A stretch of DNA of 64,000 nucleotides, from positions 792,501-856,500 of the forward strand of contig CAJNDT010005880.1 of assembly GCA_905221615.1 (NCBI GenBank), in the 5' to 3' direction. This DNA is from Symbiodinium sp. CCMP2592 (taxonomy: Eukaryota > Sar > Dinophyceae > Suessiales > Symbiodiniaceae). The notes below the pieces were generated by a model. The model was not told the origin of the DNA and searched no databases. It worked only from the letters and a program-made list of their open reading frames with translations. The position numbers were made by a program, and so were the translations under genes. Shown here in pieces: positions 1-10,994 of this stretch (its first letter is position 1; each line of letters begins with the position of its first letter).

Positions 1-100
1 CTAAACCCTAAACCGTACCCCAAGGGCCAGGGTTGGGGACGGGGGCCTTAAGGTCCCAGCATTTCGGATCCCTCAGGCTCCGTGCTACCAGATGGTATCT

Positions 101-240
101 GGGAGGTTCCCGAAAATTGGGGGGGTTATAATATTATTTTGGGATCCTTATAATATTATTTTGGGATCCTTATAATATTATTTTGGGATCCTTATAATAT
201 AATAAGGATCTTACTGTTTGGATACTGTATTAGGGTCTCA
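101..240. repeat. hairpin family E, truncated, with internal tandem repeat
   Basis: The left end matches the family E terminus (GGAGGTTCCCGAAAAT). The centre holds three tandem copies of a 22-bp unit built on GGATCCTTATAATATTATTT, followed by the family's right-centre block (AATAAGGATC...), and the right terminus is missing. A decayed copy whose core was expanded by replication slippage is the simplest reading. Confidence 0.6.
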
Positions 241-305
241 TGTCGTGATGAGCTTTCTATCCTGGCCCGCCCAAAATCCGGGGTCCTGGGGCGAAGCTTC
301 GGGTT

Positions 306-429
306 CCCAGACCCCCGGAAGGATCTAGAAAGTAGATCCCCTAATTTGTGGCCCTATACTACTAAGGGTACTTTATAGGAGCCCCCCCATTAAAGGGATC
401 TACTTTTTGGATCCTCCCGCGGGTCTGGG
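306..429. repeat. hairpin family Q
   Basis: The inverted ends CCCAGACC...GGATC..AAGTAGATCCC and GGGATCTACTTTTTGGATCC...GGGTCTGGG face each other across a short AT-rich centre. A second copy lies at 10995-11102. Confidence 0.7.
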
Positions 430-464
430 TTTCGGATTGCGAGCTTGGGGTCGAAGTTTTGCAG

Positions 465-523
465 CACATCCGAGGTCGCCAAGGAAAGCGCCCCCGAAGG
501 CGGCGTGGAGACTGCCACGGCCT
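465..523 (+). CDS. possible short exon, unknown protein
   Basis: A GC-rich island follows a TTTTGCAG acceptor-like site. One frame reads TSEVAKESAPEGGVETATA before a stop. The composition contrasts sharply with the AT-rich, telomere-like flanks. No family is recognised and the donor is not clear. It could instead be a chance GC-rich patch. Confidence 0.3.
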
Positions 524-560
524 GAGAAATTTGGGGTTTTGCTTGGGGCCTTCGACAGGT

Positions 561-661
561 GGGTGGTTGTCAAAATTATGGTCCCTTTTTGGGTCCTTGT
601 TATAATACGGCACCTAATATTTAGGGTATCCAAAAAGGGGCCATAATTTTGACAACTACCC
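561..661. mobile_element. hairpin family F, 4-bp TSD AGGT
   Basis: Ends GGGTGGTTGTCAAAATTATG and the complementary CATAATTTTGACAACTACCC make a 101-bp hairpin. It is flanked by AGGT at 557-560 and 662-665, which is a 4-bp target-site duplication. Other copies are at 8366, 11125 and 42380. Confidence 0.85.
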
Positions 662-1290
662 AGGTGGAGTTCAGGTGTTGGATCATGTTGGATCGTTACT
701 ATCATCCACCAATAGTCCCCGAAGATTTCATTCCTATGTTGCAAACTGACCCAAATCTCTCTTCGACTTAACTGAGGGGCCCAACTCAAAAGCTCCTACA
801 GGACCGGAGCCTCCAAAGCCCCTTTGCCACCAAAGCACGCAACTCTTGCACCCTGGGCCATCCCTACGATCTCCTTTTTGGGGTTTCGGGTGTGTTGGGT
901 TTAGGGTAGGATTCGAGTTGCAATGCCTATAGGGGCCCTAAGCCCTGAACCCAAAACCCTAGTGGAGTCATGCAGGCGGTGGTAGTATTGACGAAATGGA
1001 CAGTCAGAACGCTCAGGCTTCAAGAAGCTACGGCTGCTGATCCTGCTGCTACTATCTGGTGTGATGATGATGATGATGATGGAAGAAGATTGTGCTGCTT
1101 ATAGTGATAATGACCATGGCGAAGAAGAAGAAGGCTATTCAATATTTTCGACTACTTAATGGCTGAGTAGGTAGCCTCTAACCTTTTGGGGGTTGGGGCT
1201 TAGGCTTAACTGAAAAGTTAACCTTTTGGGGCTAGGGTTCTCAGCCCTAAGACTAATTCTTGTCTTGCTGTGGTTATGCTCAATTCGCAG

Positions 1291-1360
1291 GAGCTGCCAA
1301 CTGACAAGCGTGTCCTGGATTTCGAATCAGCCTGGGCGCCAAGAGCATGGGCCAAACGAT
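1291..1360 (+). CDS. possible exon, unknown protein
   Basis: An acceptor-like ...CAATTCGCAG precedes a frame reading ELPTDKRVLDFESAWAPRAW and further basic residues. The patch is free of telomere-like motifs. The donor was not fixed and no family is recognised. A second frame is also open, so the reading frame itself is uncertain. Confidence 0.35.
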
Positions 1361-1399
1361 CACATAGAAGGAAGGCGTCGGGTTCAGGTTCCAGGGCTG

Positions 1400-3630
1400 C
1401 ATACCTTTCATTTAAGTTCAAGTTGAGGGTCTGTTTGAGAGAGGAGCAGGAAGTGACAAGCTAGTCCCAGTTGCTATTTTGTGTTTAGGCTTCAGAGATT
1501 GGGGAAGCAATAGCTGGTAGTACTGTACATGGTAGCTGGGCAGCTATTTCAACCGTTTGTGCTTTTGGGCCTGCAGATCTCCCCCGAAGACTGGCCGCTT
1601 GAGCTTGGCTTTAGCTATGGACTGGGCATTGATCGTAGGCTGAGAGCAGGCGTGAGATCTTCGGCACTGATCTTAAGCTACAGAAACCCTAAACCGCTAA
1701 GCTACAGAAAGCCTAAACCCTAAATCCTAACAACCTAGATCCGAAGCCTTAAGCAGGGTTCAGGTCTCTATCTCCCCAAAGGCTGAGCCATGGCCCGATC
1801 GTACCAAGATGATCTGCTGCTTCCCCACCGTCTTGTTTGAATAGGCAACCTTTAAAAAGGGTATCATAATCCCAATAATCCTAGTTGACATTGCGTTCCC
1901 CCAGCATACGGGACAACTAAGTGGTACTGCCGAACCGAGCTTGACGATTGTGCTGCGTGACAACTAAGGGTGCCGACCAGGTCTAATATTTGCTCATGTC
2001 TTCTTCGTGCACATAGCCTAATAGGCTAACACCAAAAGCAAACGCATAGTGCAGACAGCAAACAGCTCGAGCAAACGCCTAAACGAAATCCAAACCCTGA
2101 GCCCCAATTAGTGGTTGTCGGACTTCTCTGAGAGAGTGTGCAGCAACAGAGAAGCTATTTCGCGGCATTTGTGTACAACTTGGAGCGCACAAGGGTCTGG
2201 GCAATTGGGTAATTTAAGGGTTCAGGATTCTATAAGTTGTGCTTGTCGGACTTTACGTTTTCGGGTTTGGGGTGTTGCGGGCTCAGGACTTAGAGTTCGA
2301 CAGGGTCGCTATGCTGTAAATTGGAAGCCTTCGATCTAGCTGTTGAGCCCGGGAAACGCAACCATCCCGAAACCTAAACTCGAGACCGTTGGAATCGCGT
2401 CTAGATCTAGTATTGCGGAGGGCATTCCCTAATCGTCAGAGGCGTCTTCGAAAGTGAAGCTGATGATCTCGGGTTCAAGCTTTAACAAGTTCAGTGCAGT
2501 CTATATTTCCATGCCTACTCACAGGACCTGAGGACTTGGCTTAGTAAGCACCTTAGCTGGGCTTATAGGCATATAGGGGCAGAGTTACCTAACCTATAAG
2601 CCTACTTACCATCGCTAATTCCATGTTCCTTCAAGTAACCCCCCCAAAAAAAAACCCGCTCAAAGCCTTCATCTCGGCACCTTGTTGAGTCTATATAACC
2701 TGTACGAAACCTACGGACCCTAAATCCCATGCGATGCTTGCGATTAACCCATATAGCAACCTAAGCCCCGACTCGACACCCTTTATCCCAAAGCCCTAAA
2801 CTTTAAATCCAATCCCTCAAACCCTAAGCCCCAACCCCAAACAAGTTTAAACCCAACGCTCCAAACCCCAAAATCCTAAACCCTAAACCCTGTCCGCTCA
2901 GTCCCTGAAGCGATGTCCTGGGCTCAGATGGGGAAAGCTTTGGGGTTTGGTTAAGGGTTGAGGGTTGAGGGCGTGTGGACAGTATGCGCGCGGTGGGTGT
3001 GCCTCTTTAGAAATGGCTGTGCGCCCACTTGTCGTGCGCTTGCGTCAGCATGTAGTCCCGCCCCGACCACCCTAACTATTCTCAATTAGGGTTTAGGGTT
3101 CACCTCCCAAACCCCCCCTCAAGGGGGGCTTTCTTGCTCTCTGCTTCCTTTCGCAGTTCGATACATAAACGACCACATTTCACGGCAAACCACAACTGAG
3201 ATGGATTGGTGTCGGGTTGTGGGTCCTCGCGGCCTGTGCCGGCCGCTCGACGAAAAGCAAGGGTTTCCAACAAACAACCTGCCACTCGCGCCGTGTAAGG
3301 GCTGCTCGAAGCGTAAACCAGTTGCTGCAGTTTTGGGGTGGCAGAACAGAGCAGGGCAGGGGGATTTGGTGTTTTTTTTGCCTGACGGCAAACAAGTCAT
3401 TAGCTTGTGCCCTCACCGTTCTGACGGGACGCTCGGTCGGGGACCTCGGTCAGAGCCTCGATCGCCCATGCAAATGGTCAGCGGCGCACTCGGCAGTGTC
3501 GGGTTTGGGTTTTTGGGTTTGGCTACTATAGAGGCCTAAATGACTACCGTGTCCTAGGCTTCCTTTAAAAAAGGGGTTCCTTTTAAGGGGTCTATCATAT
3601 CAGGATAACTATAAGGGGTATTATGAGGGT
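1400..3630. other. non-coding stretch, telomere-like motifs and mixed sequence
   Basis: CCCTAAA/TTTAGGG variants occur at 1685-1725, 2760-2890 and 2940-2970. Short open frames exist, for example around 2115-2340 and 3200-3540, but none has convincing exon borders or composition. No hairpin with clear ends was seen. Confidence 0.5.
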
Positions 3631-3634
3631 TTAC

Positions 3635-3726
3635 TGTAGGGGCCTAAATATTTACCTATACTATTTTGGGGGTTCCTTACTATATGGGCCCCAAAGCCCA
3701 ATTCTAATTATTATAAGGCCTCTACA
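3635..3726. repeat. hairpin family G
   Basis: The ends TGTAGGGGCCTAAATA and TATTATAAGGCCTCTACA are inverted. The centre carries the family hallmark ACCTATACTATTTTGGGG / GGGCCCCAA. Related copies lie at 7459, 21538, 22633, 38334, 50350 and 59975. Confidence 0.65.
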
Positions 3727-4080
3727 TTATGGGTAAAGAGTTTAAGGGTGGAGGACTGGAAGGGGCTGAGGGTTGACGATCTTCGGGTTCCATGGTTCCT
3801 TGTTTTGCCTAGGTTTGCACAGTGGCTTTGTTTCGAGCTGTACGAGTCATCCTGTTAAGGGGCAGCCTTGTCATACCTCCCCCAATCCTAAAAGCTAAAT
3901 CCTCAAACCCTAAGCACAACAGCCCTAAACTCCCTATATAATTAAGCCCCCCAAACCCCGAAACCGCAAACCCTCAACGGCGCAGTCGGCCCTATGTTCA
4001 AAGCCCCGACGCTGTTTCTGAAGTGCAACGCAGCCATTAATCATCGCAACCTTTTCCGCCAACACAACGACAGCGATAAT

Positions 4081-4383
4081 CTAATGACCACTATCATAAG
4101 AGTGAGAGTGAGCAAATTGGAATATTGAGTAATCATGAAAAGTGTCATTATCGGAGCACCATACCAATCGAAACTGTATGGAAATCATAGCAGTGCTGCC
4201 GCCGCTCATAGTGCACGTCTGCAGTTTGGCAGTTTCAGGCAAGATAGTGCCGAGAGACCCCGAACATAGACACTTAGGAGCAGTAGCACCCTCGTGTGTC
4301 TCCTGAATCTCCTGATCAAAATTGAACAAGGGATAGAAGGTCACCTTGTTGTTAAAGGGCACTGCTGTACCGGGCATAAACAC
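4081..4383 (-). other. 100-codon open frame, unknown, Cys-containing
   Basis: A stretch of about 300 bp with balanced composition and no telomere-like motif. The minus frame reads MFMPGTAVPFNNKVTFYPLF and later contains APKCLCSGSLG and LQTCTMSGGS. It may be a real exon or a decayed gene fragment. Similar telomere-free, Cys-bearing patches occur near 6502, 39411 and 57130. No function can be assigned. Confidence 0.25.
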
Positions 4384-4651
4384 TACAAAACTCTTCTACA
4401 AACAAGTGAAAGCCTAATCCAGCTACCCTAAACGTTAAAACCTGTAGAAACCGATTAAAGCCCTAGTCCCTAAACCTTAAATGCCTCTAGAAACCTATTA
4501 AAGCCCTATTCCTTAATTCTCAAAACCAGCGGAAACCTACTAAATAATGAACCCTGAACCCCAAACTCTTAACCCGTAATTCCTTAAACCCCTAGACCCC
4601 TAAACCCTAAACCCGTGAAGCCCTAATGACCCTAAAGAGTCTTAGCGACTC

Positions 4652-4731
4652 AGCCCTGGCCCAGGTGCGGCGGGCTCGAACCCCGACCGAAGCAAATCTC
4701 CGAAGAAGAAGAAAAAGACCGCGGCTTGGGG
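4652..4731 (+). CDS. exon of Lys-rich protein (dispersed gene 1)
   Basis: A GC-rich island bounded by ...CTTAGCGACTCAG and a possible GTTCAT donor after GCTTGGG. The best frame reads PGPGAAGSNPDRSKSPKKKK followed by KTAAWG. It is the first of a series of small + strand islands encoding Lys/Glu-rich peptides (9486, 12327, 13484, 16333, 19202, 20655, 39307). They read naturally as one protein, but joining them is inference. A second frame (Arg-rich) is also open here. Confidence 0.45.
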
Positions 4732-4973
4732 TTCATGTGATCCTCGATCCTGCTTGGAGGGTCGGGTGACTTCGTAACTAGTTACTTTATAGACTTGTAA
4801 GTATCATGACCGCAAGTAGGATCCTCTTTAGGGTACTTCTAACTCTACTTATTACCTTCGTCCTGGTTTGTATTAGGGAGCCCCCTTTAGAAGGGACCGT
4901 TTTCAACCCTGCCTCTGGCCCTCTCAAGAGTGGGTCTATATTCCCAGGGGTCCCTCTAATCCCAAATCATTTT

Positions 4974-5089
4974 CCTGGTGCTTAGTAGGGAGTGGGGAAG
5001 GGATCCTTATGATGTTCCCTCAAGGGTTTCTTATAGTAGTCCCTATAATCCATTCCCTCATTCCCTACTAAGCGCCAGGGTGTCCCACC
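4974..5089. repeat. hairpin, single copy seen
   Basis: CCTGGTGCTTAGTAGGGA... at the left faces ...TCCCTACTAAGCGCCAGGG at the right, with imperfect arms of about 30 bp. No second copy was noticed in the window. Confidence 0.55.
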
Positions 5090-5127
5090 TACTGTACTTA
5101 CTCAGTCCCCTGACCCTCCCAAGCACG

Positions 5128-5248
5128 TAAAGGCTCATGGGACTGAGTAAGTAAGGTTACAAGTAGGTTTTAATTAAGATAACCCTACTTAAGGGACTTA
5201 TAACCCTAATTATAACCTACTTACCTATGTCCCATGATCCTCTAAGTA
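5128..5248. repeat. hairpin family D
   Basis: Arms GGCTCATGGGACTGAGTAAG and CTATGTCCCATGATCCTCTA surround the family core of TATAACC/GGTTATA and AGGGGACTTATAACC blocks. Confidence 0.75.
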
Positions 5249-5967
5249 CCCCAAACTCCCCGTTATAGAACCCTTATAGAGATCTTTCAAAGGATCCCTT
5301 GAAGGAACCCCTAGATACTTACCCCTAACCCTCTAAGTAAGCCCCTGACCCTGAACCCGATGCAGCCAACTGTAGGCCTGAAAGCACCAGGCCCAGAAAG
5401 AAGGGCTTAGGGTTTAGGGCTTAGGGTTTAGGGCTTAGGATTTAAGGGGTTAGGGCTTAGGGTTTAGGGTTTAGGTGTTTAGGAAACCTTAAACCCCAAA
5501 TCCTAAGTCACGGCCCTCCAACCGTACGCTTTTCAGGGTCCTGGTGGTGTTCTGGGCTGCTTTGAAGGCTTTGGAGGGCTTTGGCTCTCGATATTTGGGA
5601 ATTTGGTCTTCAGAGCTTTGGGGATTCCGGGGTCTGCCTTAATGCCAAATATCCTATCTTGTTACAGACGTCAACTGATCATGAGGTGTGGTAGGGTTTT
5701 GGGTGTCAGCAGGCTCCGTCTTCCTGCTGTTAATATGAGGGTGGGGTAGGATGGGGTGATTTACATATGAGGGTGCTTTATACTGTTTGCTTTGACTAGA
5801 GTAACCCTGAAACCTTCAAAACCTTCAAAGCCCCCAAACCTTAAGCCCTGAAGCCTAAGACTCTAAACCTCTGGCCCCAAAGCCAGCTTTCAGCTTCCTT
5901 TAGCAGCCTTCGTGAAGTAGAGAGCGGTCGGCATTCCTGTGATTGTCATGATGATGATGATGATGCT

Positions 5968-6118
5968 AGATGGGTCGGGGGACGTAGTAGATAGTTATTT
6001 TATAGACTTATAGGTATGCCTCACTTAGGGTCCCTAGGTATGCCCCACTTAGGGTCCTTTTTTGGGGTACTTACAAGTCTACTTACTACCTACTTACTTA
6101 GTCCCTCCGACCCTACAA
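5968..6118. repeat. hairpin, divergent family D
   Basis: The ends GATGGGTCGGGGGACGTAGT and CTTAGTCCCTCCGACCC are complementary. The core holds a short internal duplication of GGTATGCC(T/C)CACTTAGGGTCC. Confidence 0.55.
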
Positions 6119-6130
6119 GTGATTCTTAAG

Positions 6131-6353
6131 GGCTCAGGGTATTTAGTAAGTATTTAAGGTTATTGGGGTTGTACGTACTCTAACTAAACTTTGTCATTGT
6201 TGGGTAACATTTTACATTTTTATGGGTACTTAAACCCAATAAGGAATAAAAATGTACATTTTTAATCCTTTCTCAACAATGAACTAGACTAGGGTTATCC
6301 CAATTATAACCTTACTTATCACCTTACTAACTAAGTCACATCAGCATTTAAGT
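6131..6353. repeat. hairpin family D interrupted by family L
   Basis: The outer arms are a family D hairpin: TTAAGGGCTCAGGGTATTTA at the left and CTAAGTCACATCAGCATTTA at the right. The inner 6191-6289 block is a different hairpin, TTGTCATTGTTGGGTAACAT facing TTTCTCAACAATGAAC. It looks like a nested insertion. Another family L copy lies at 25921-26046. Confidence 0.6.
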
Positions 6354-6501
6354 ATGACGAGGATGAAGATGAGACTGGGGATCAGGATGGCCATGGTGAT
6401 GACAACAGACTCCGCTTCCCTTAAACCCTAAACCCTAAACGCTGCACACAGAAAAGGCCGATGCACTTAAAAAAACCCTAACTGTCGTCTTTGTCATAAT
6501 T

Positions 6502-6726
6502 AGTGCCAGCAGCGACTGTTTACTCCGCGATTGTTAACCGAAACTATGAACGATTCCATGATGAATTTGCACGTCCCACATTCATCGACATTCAGAGTGG
6601 GAGGAAGGCCGAAACCAAAGCAATTGCAAATGCTGCTGCTGGTGCTTCTGCCGTTGCTTGAGGTAGTTTCGATGCACATTGTACCCCCAAACTTGAAACA
6701 GACGGAACCTCCTGTCCCACTCCTTT
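6502..6726 (-). other. Cys-rich open frame, unknown
   Basis: A telomere-free patch. On the minus strand it reads GGSVCFKFGGTMCIETTSSN and then CNCFGFGLPPTLNVDECGTC, a dense cysteine pattern suggestive of a secreted or extracellular module. The plus strand is also open with a Leu-rich reading, so the direction is undecided. No family is recognised. Confidence 0.25.
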
Positions 6727-7014
6727 GCCACAGATGGTCCCGCAGGTAGAAACACAGCCCCCAAACCCCAAAATTAAGCCTAAACCCTAAACCCCAAACA
6801 AAGTTAAGCCTCAACCCTAAACCCCAAAATTAAGCCCAAAACCCTAAACCAAAAATTACCCCTAAACCCTAAACCCCAAAATTAGCGCTAAAACCCTCAA
6901 CCCCCAAGCCCCTAAGCCGTGCAACTGCTGCCTTGGCCGTTGGTGAATCAAGCTGCGCAGTCGTTGATTACTGGTTATAGGACTTTACGCAGGCCGGCCA
7001 GGGTTCGGGCTTTA

Positions 7015-7115
7015 GGGTTTAGGGTTGAGGGTTTAGGTTGAGGGGTTTAGGGTTTTAGGGTTTTAGGGTTTTAGGGTTTTAGGGTTTAGGGTTTAGGGTT
7101 TAGGGCTGAGGGTTT
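7015..7115. repeat. interstitial TTTAGGG-type repeat
   Basis: About a dozen copies of TTTAGGG and the variant TTTTAGGG in tandem. It is far from any end of the window and embedded among hairpin elements. Confidence 0.9.
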
Positions 7116-7275
7116 AGGTTGAGGGTTTAGGGTTTGGGGCTGAGAGTAGGATTGCCTGAGGTTTAGGGCTTTCAGGTGGTTCAGTTTGGTTTCGAGCTTC
7201 ATTGATGCGCATTTAGCGTGTCGGCTTGTTTTGCACAACGTCGGAAGAGGATTAGTTATCATTCTTGGCGTAGCC

Positions 7276-7381
7276 AGAGAGCCCAATATCCCTTAATTAA
7301 GGAATATCAAAAATGACTGAATAAGCTTATAATAAGCTATATTCCTTAATGAATGGGTATTGGGCTCGCTGCCACTCTGCA
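7276..7381. repeat. hairpin family B
   Basis: CCAGAGAGCCCAATATCCCT at the left is complementary to GGGTATTGGGCTCGCTG at the right, with TTAATTAAGGAATAT-type inner arms. Confidence 0.7.
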
Positions 7382-7458
7382 CTACACATCCAGACACTTG
7401 GCTTCCTGCAAGGATTTGGGGCCAGCTTAGAGCTAATGGGGTTCCTCCTCCCTCCAAT

Positions 7459-7563
7459 ATAGGGGCCTAAAGATATTTACCTAGACTATTTTGGGTGGGG
7501 CTCCTTAGTATAATTATAGTAGAATGGGCCCCAACACCCTATGCAGATTATTGCGGAGCCTAT
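7459..7563. repeat. hairpin family G
   Basis: TATAGGGGCCTAAAG at the left and GGAGCCTATGG at the right, with the ACCTAGACTATTTTGGG and ATGGGCCCCAACACCCTAT core shared with the other G copies. Confidence 0.6.
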
Positions 7564-7668
7564 GGTAAGCCCCAAACCCTAAACCTTAACCCTGAACTAT
7601 TGATCCCCTAAACCCTCTCGGAGGGAAATCGTGAACATCGTAATTAGTTCGTTGTATGTAATACTGTT

Positions 7669-7855
7669 GATGGACAAAATCCTGCATGACCCTAAGGACT
7701 CTAAACTATGGGAACTATGGTATATTCTTTATAATGGGTAATGCAGGATTTACAAATCCTAAACCCTAAACCCCCTATAGATCCCTTAAAGGCAGCCCCT
7801 TAAAGGTACCCATGGTAGATCCCTTCAAAGGAAGGTCAGGATTTTGTCCATCAGC
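7669..7855. repeat. hairpin family I with insertion in its right arm
   Basis: The left arm TTGATGGACAAAATCCTGCA matches the right arm CAGGATTTTGTCCATCA. The right arm is split: CAGGATT occurs at about 7744-7750 and again at about 7837-7843, with roughly 90 bp of telomere-like sequence between. A clean copy sits at 38541-38635. Confidence 0.65.
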
Positions 7856-7856
7856 C

Positions 7857-7909
7857 GTACGGAGCCTCTCTGTGAAGCACCACTCCATGGCAAGCTTGAC
7901 ATGAATCGG
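7857..7909 (+). CDS. possible short exon
   Basis: Immediately after the family I hairpin, one frame reads TEPLCEAPLHGKLDMNR before the telomere-like sequence resumes. There is no clear acceptor and no recognised family. Confidence 0.28.
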
Positions 7910-8365
7910 TTTAGGGTTAAGGGCTTGGGGTTTAGGGTTTAGGGTTTGGGGTTTAGGGTTTGGGGTTTAGGGTTTAGGGTATGTTCTCTAAATTAGGGTC
8001 CCTTTTGGGATCCTGTTTCCAAGCTTGCCGTGATGTTTTTGGGACCTAAAACCGGACCCTGCTTCAGAGAGCTACCTGTGTGGGATGCAGCAGGTTGATG
8101 TGATCTGAAGCGTGAAGCGTCGGGTTTGTATTTAGTTCGGGGCTGCACCTGTGGTCCTGCAGGATGCGTTGGTTCCAAACCCAAGCTCCAATTTCTAGCA
8201 TTCCTCGTCCCTGAAACGCCCCTTCAAAAATTTGACAAAAGTTGTTAAACTCCAAACCTAACCCAACGAATTCACGGACCTAAATAACTACGAGCCGTTT
8301 TCATGAGGGCCCCTTCTATACTACACCATACCCCAACACCCTGTTCTAATTAGTCTGGCTCCTAT

Positions 8366-8466
8366 GGGCAGTTGTCAAAATTATGGTCCTTTTTTGGGTG
8401 CCCTCAATTTTAGGTGCCGAATTATAATAGGGACCCAAAAAGAGACCATAATTTTGACAACCACCC
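8366..8466. mobile_element. hairpin family F, 4-bp TSD CTAT
   Basis: A 101-bp hairpin with ends GGGCAGTTGTCAAAATTATG and CATAATTTTGACAACCACCC. CTAT flanks it at 8362-8365 and 8467-8470. Confidence 0.85.
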
Positions 8467-8559
8467 CTATGTCAGTGTAGGGTTTAGGGTTTAGGTTACC
8501 TAAACCCTAAACCCTAAACCCGGTTGCCCTTTCCGGAGCCCAATCTCCTCCTCTTGCAG

Positions 8560-8610
8560 GAACATCCCTCATGGCGGACGTGGGGCCTCCAAGTGTTTTC
8601 ATGTTGATTG
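8560..8610 (+). CDS. 51-bp exon, unknown protein
   Basis: A pyrimidine-rich acceptor (AATCTCCTCCTCTTGCAG) and a GTAGGG donor bound exactly 51 bp, which makes this one of the best-defined exons by border signals. Two frames are open: GTSLMADVGPPSVFMLI and NIPHGGRGASKCFHVD. The rest of the gene is not identified. The match to consensus at both ends supports a real exon, but the product is unknown. Confidence 0.5.
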
Positions 8611-8931
8611 GTAGGGTTGAAGGTTTAGGGTTTAGATAAACTTATATAGGGGTTTAGGGTTTAGGGTTGAAGGTTAAGGGCTTCGATAAATGTTTATAGT
8701 GGCTTTGTTTTGGGCTTTAGGGTTTAGGGTTGAAGGTTTAGGGCTTAGATACATTCCTTTAGGCTGTATTTTAGGGTTCAGGGTTGTAGGTTTAGGGTTT
8801 ATAGAGGGGCCTTGAAGGTCTTCAGGCCGTGAGACGTTCGTACAGGTTCCGTATATCTGGAGTGAGTCAGGTGGTGTCGAGCGTGTGAGGGGTTTGTGGG
8901 TAAATGTGGCCTTCGATGATGCCAGTACTAG

Positions 8932-9327
8932 TCATACTAACTGCACACTGTACTGGTAGGAGAAATAGCAAGAAGTTATGGTGGTATAACTGTTGCGTCT
9001 AGCACAGATGGCCGGTAGCTGTACTAGTTGTAATCCGTGTTTTGGCATTTGAACCCTCCATCTCAAAAGCCACAACCTGTCTATGTTTCTGGGTATGAGC
9101 AGGAAGCGTCGTTTGTCTGTAGTGGTTTCCGCTGCCCTGGACATTGGTTTAACCGTAGGTTGCAACGAAGCATAATCAGTATTGGTATTCCCCAGATTCT
9201 GCAATGTGACTACGTTTGTATCACCTGCTCCGAAACCCAGTTCTATAATTGCTAAGAAAATAAAGCGATGGGCTCTTAAAACCACATAAGACCCTTTACA
9301 GCCCCATAACCCACCATAACATTTCAA
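8932..9327. other. telomere-free patch, open on both strands, unknown
   Basis: About 400 bp of balanced composition. The minus strand is open for 131 codons (includes AGDTNVVTLQNLGNTNTDYA) and the plus strand for 72 codons (includes CSGFRCPGHW and CDYVCITCSE). It may be a gene fragment. Neither direction has clear splice borders. Confidence 0.25.
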
Positions 9328-9485
9328 CAGCTTATCGGTGATTCAGACCCCGTAAACTCAAGGCTGTGGCTTGGGAAGGCTTTCGCCATTCCATAGAGGC
9401 CAAACCGTAACCCCGCTCTAAGCCCTAAACCGCAAACCCCAAACCCAAACCCCTAAACCCCTACTCACCGAAACCCCAAACCAAG

Positions 9486-9536
9486 GCGCCGTCGCTAAAT
9501 GACTTCTTCAAGAAGGACAAGAAGAAGAAGATCAAG
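9486..9536 (+). CDS. 51-bp exon of Lys-rich protein (dispersed gene 1)
   Basis: An AAG acceptor-like end and a GTGCCC donor bound 17 in-frame codons reading APSLNDFFKKDKKKKIK. The Lys-rich tail and codon content leave little doubt that it is coding. The next island (12327) begins GTNLNNATNEKPAVPR and would follow naturally. The flanks are telomere-like intron sequence. No function can be named from so short a peptide, though basic tails of this kind are common in nucleic-acid-binding proteins. Confidence 0.55.
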
Positions 9537-9539
9537 GTG

Positions 9540-9900
9540 CCCATCCATGTGGGTTCCCTTAAGGATCCTATTCTAGCGTTCCATATAAGGGATACTGTAA
9601 TCGGGGATCCGCCATAAAGGGTTTCCTATTCAGGGATCCTACAGGGGATCGTTTTTCAAGGGCTCTAGAATTTTCTTTGTAGGGGTTCCTTTTCAGGAAT
9701 CTTACAGGGGTTCCTTTATAGGCGTTTATAAGGTTTCCAGAGGTTCTTTTTTAAGCGGTTCTTCCCTTCTAAGGGATTCTATAGGTTCCTTTATACGGGT
9801 TCCTTTTTCTAGTGTTCTACAGGCTAGGGGTTTCACTAGGTTCGTTTTAAGGTGCCCCGCTTCGGGATCCGTTATGTGCACCCCCTTACGGCTTTAGGAC
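9540..9900. other. non-coding, repeated TTCCTTTT/GGGTTCC motifs
   Basis: A run of short degenerate repeats of the form GGGGTTCCTTTnnAGG, alternating with GGGATCCT blocks. No open frame or clean hairpin is apparent. Confidence 0.5.
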
Positions 9901-10046
9901 TTTATGGTGCGGCAGTTTGGGGCTTCAGGGAGGTTGTGCTATTTCGGGGTTTCGGGCCGTAGCCGTAGGAAGATCAGCGCCCTTTTGGGTTGGACCTCGG
10001 GGTACTGGCTGCCGCCTCGTAGATCGAACGGGTTTCATAGGGTTCA

Positions 10047-10131
10047 CTACCTGGACCCTACGGAACCTACCTTTTTAGGGCCCCCCTATTATGATTTCCT
10101 TTTATAAGTCCCTAAAAAGGGGTTAAGGTAA
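10047..10131. repeat. hairpin family P
   Basis: CTACCTGGACCCTACGGAAC with CTACCTTTTTAGGG at the left faces CCCTAAAAAGGGGTTAAGGTA at the right. Related copies are at 44128-44218 and 61270-61468. Confidence 0.55.
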
Positions 10132-10364
10132 GATTTCACAACCTGTTTACAGGGCTTTAGCAGGGGTTCAGTTAAAGGTTTCTCTCAGGGCTGATTTCGG
10201 CTCTGAGCTGTTGGTCTTTCAGTTTGTTTGAGGTTTGGGGTTTTAGGGCCCTAAACCTTAAACCCTAAACCCTAAACCGATGTTAGTGTATTTTCGGGTT
10301 CAGGGCCCTGCAACCCCTTTTGAGGGATTCAGGGCGTCCTGTCTTTCGGGTTCATGGGGGATAT

Positions 10365-10466
10365 GAGAGTTTCCGAAAATAGGGGACCCTAATATTGTAC
10401 CCTAAATGGCAGGAATTCTATTGAAAGGACCCCAAAATAGGGTGACCCCTCATTTTCGGAATCTCT
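10365..10466. repeat. hairpin family E
   Basis: The termini GAGAGTTTCCGAAAATAGG and CTCATTTTCGGAATCTCT give 102 bp. Unlike the four other full copies it lacks a matching 4-bp flank (ATAT against AGAC). Confidence 0.75.
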
Positions 10467-10761
10467 AGACCCTTCTAGTCATCCTTCCAAGGAACCCTTA
10501 TAGTATCCTTCTGGTAGCCCACTAAAAGAACCCTTATAGTACCCATGGGGTTTCAGGGTTTAGGGCTTCAGGGTTAAGGCTAAACCCTAAACCCTACACC
10601 CCTAAACCCTAACGGTTAAGGGATTCACAGCTTCACCGGTATCGGGTTTTGGGCTGATCTCCCAAAGTGGTTGAACCGAACAGGGGCTTTTTTCAGGTTC
10701 GAGGTAAGTAGGGTTCCTTCAAGGGATCCATTAAGGGTTCTATAAGGGGGAGTTTAGGGTA

Positions 10762-10882
10762 CTTAGAGGATCATGGAACTTAGTAAGAAGGGTATATTTT
10801 GGGGTTATAAGTCCCCTTAGTGCGGTTATCCACATTATAACCTACTTGTAACCCTACTTACTAAGTCCCATGAGCCTTTAAG
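10762..10882. mobile_element. hairpin family D, TA flanks
   Basis: CTTAGAGGATCATGGAACTT at the left and AAGTCCCATGAGCCTTTAAG at the right, directly flanked by TA on both sides. Confidence 0.8.
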
Positions 10883-10994
10883 TAATGCCCTAAACCCTGA
10901 CCTTAGGTTCAGAGTTTAGGTCCTTGGTTGAAAAGGTTTTATGTAGGGGGCCGGTGGAATGATTAGCACAGCAAGGTCATCCCAAAGGCCCTAA

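Noticed and set aside
1..30. CCCTAAA at the very start as a chromosome end
   Set aside because: Only two units, and the same motif occurs throughout the window.
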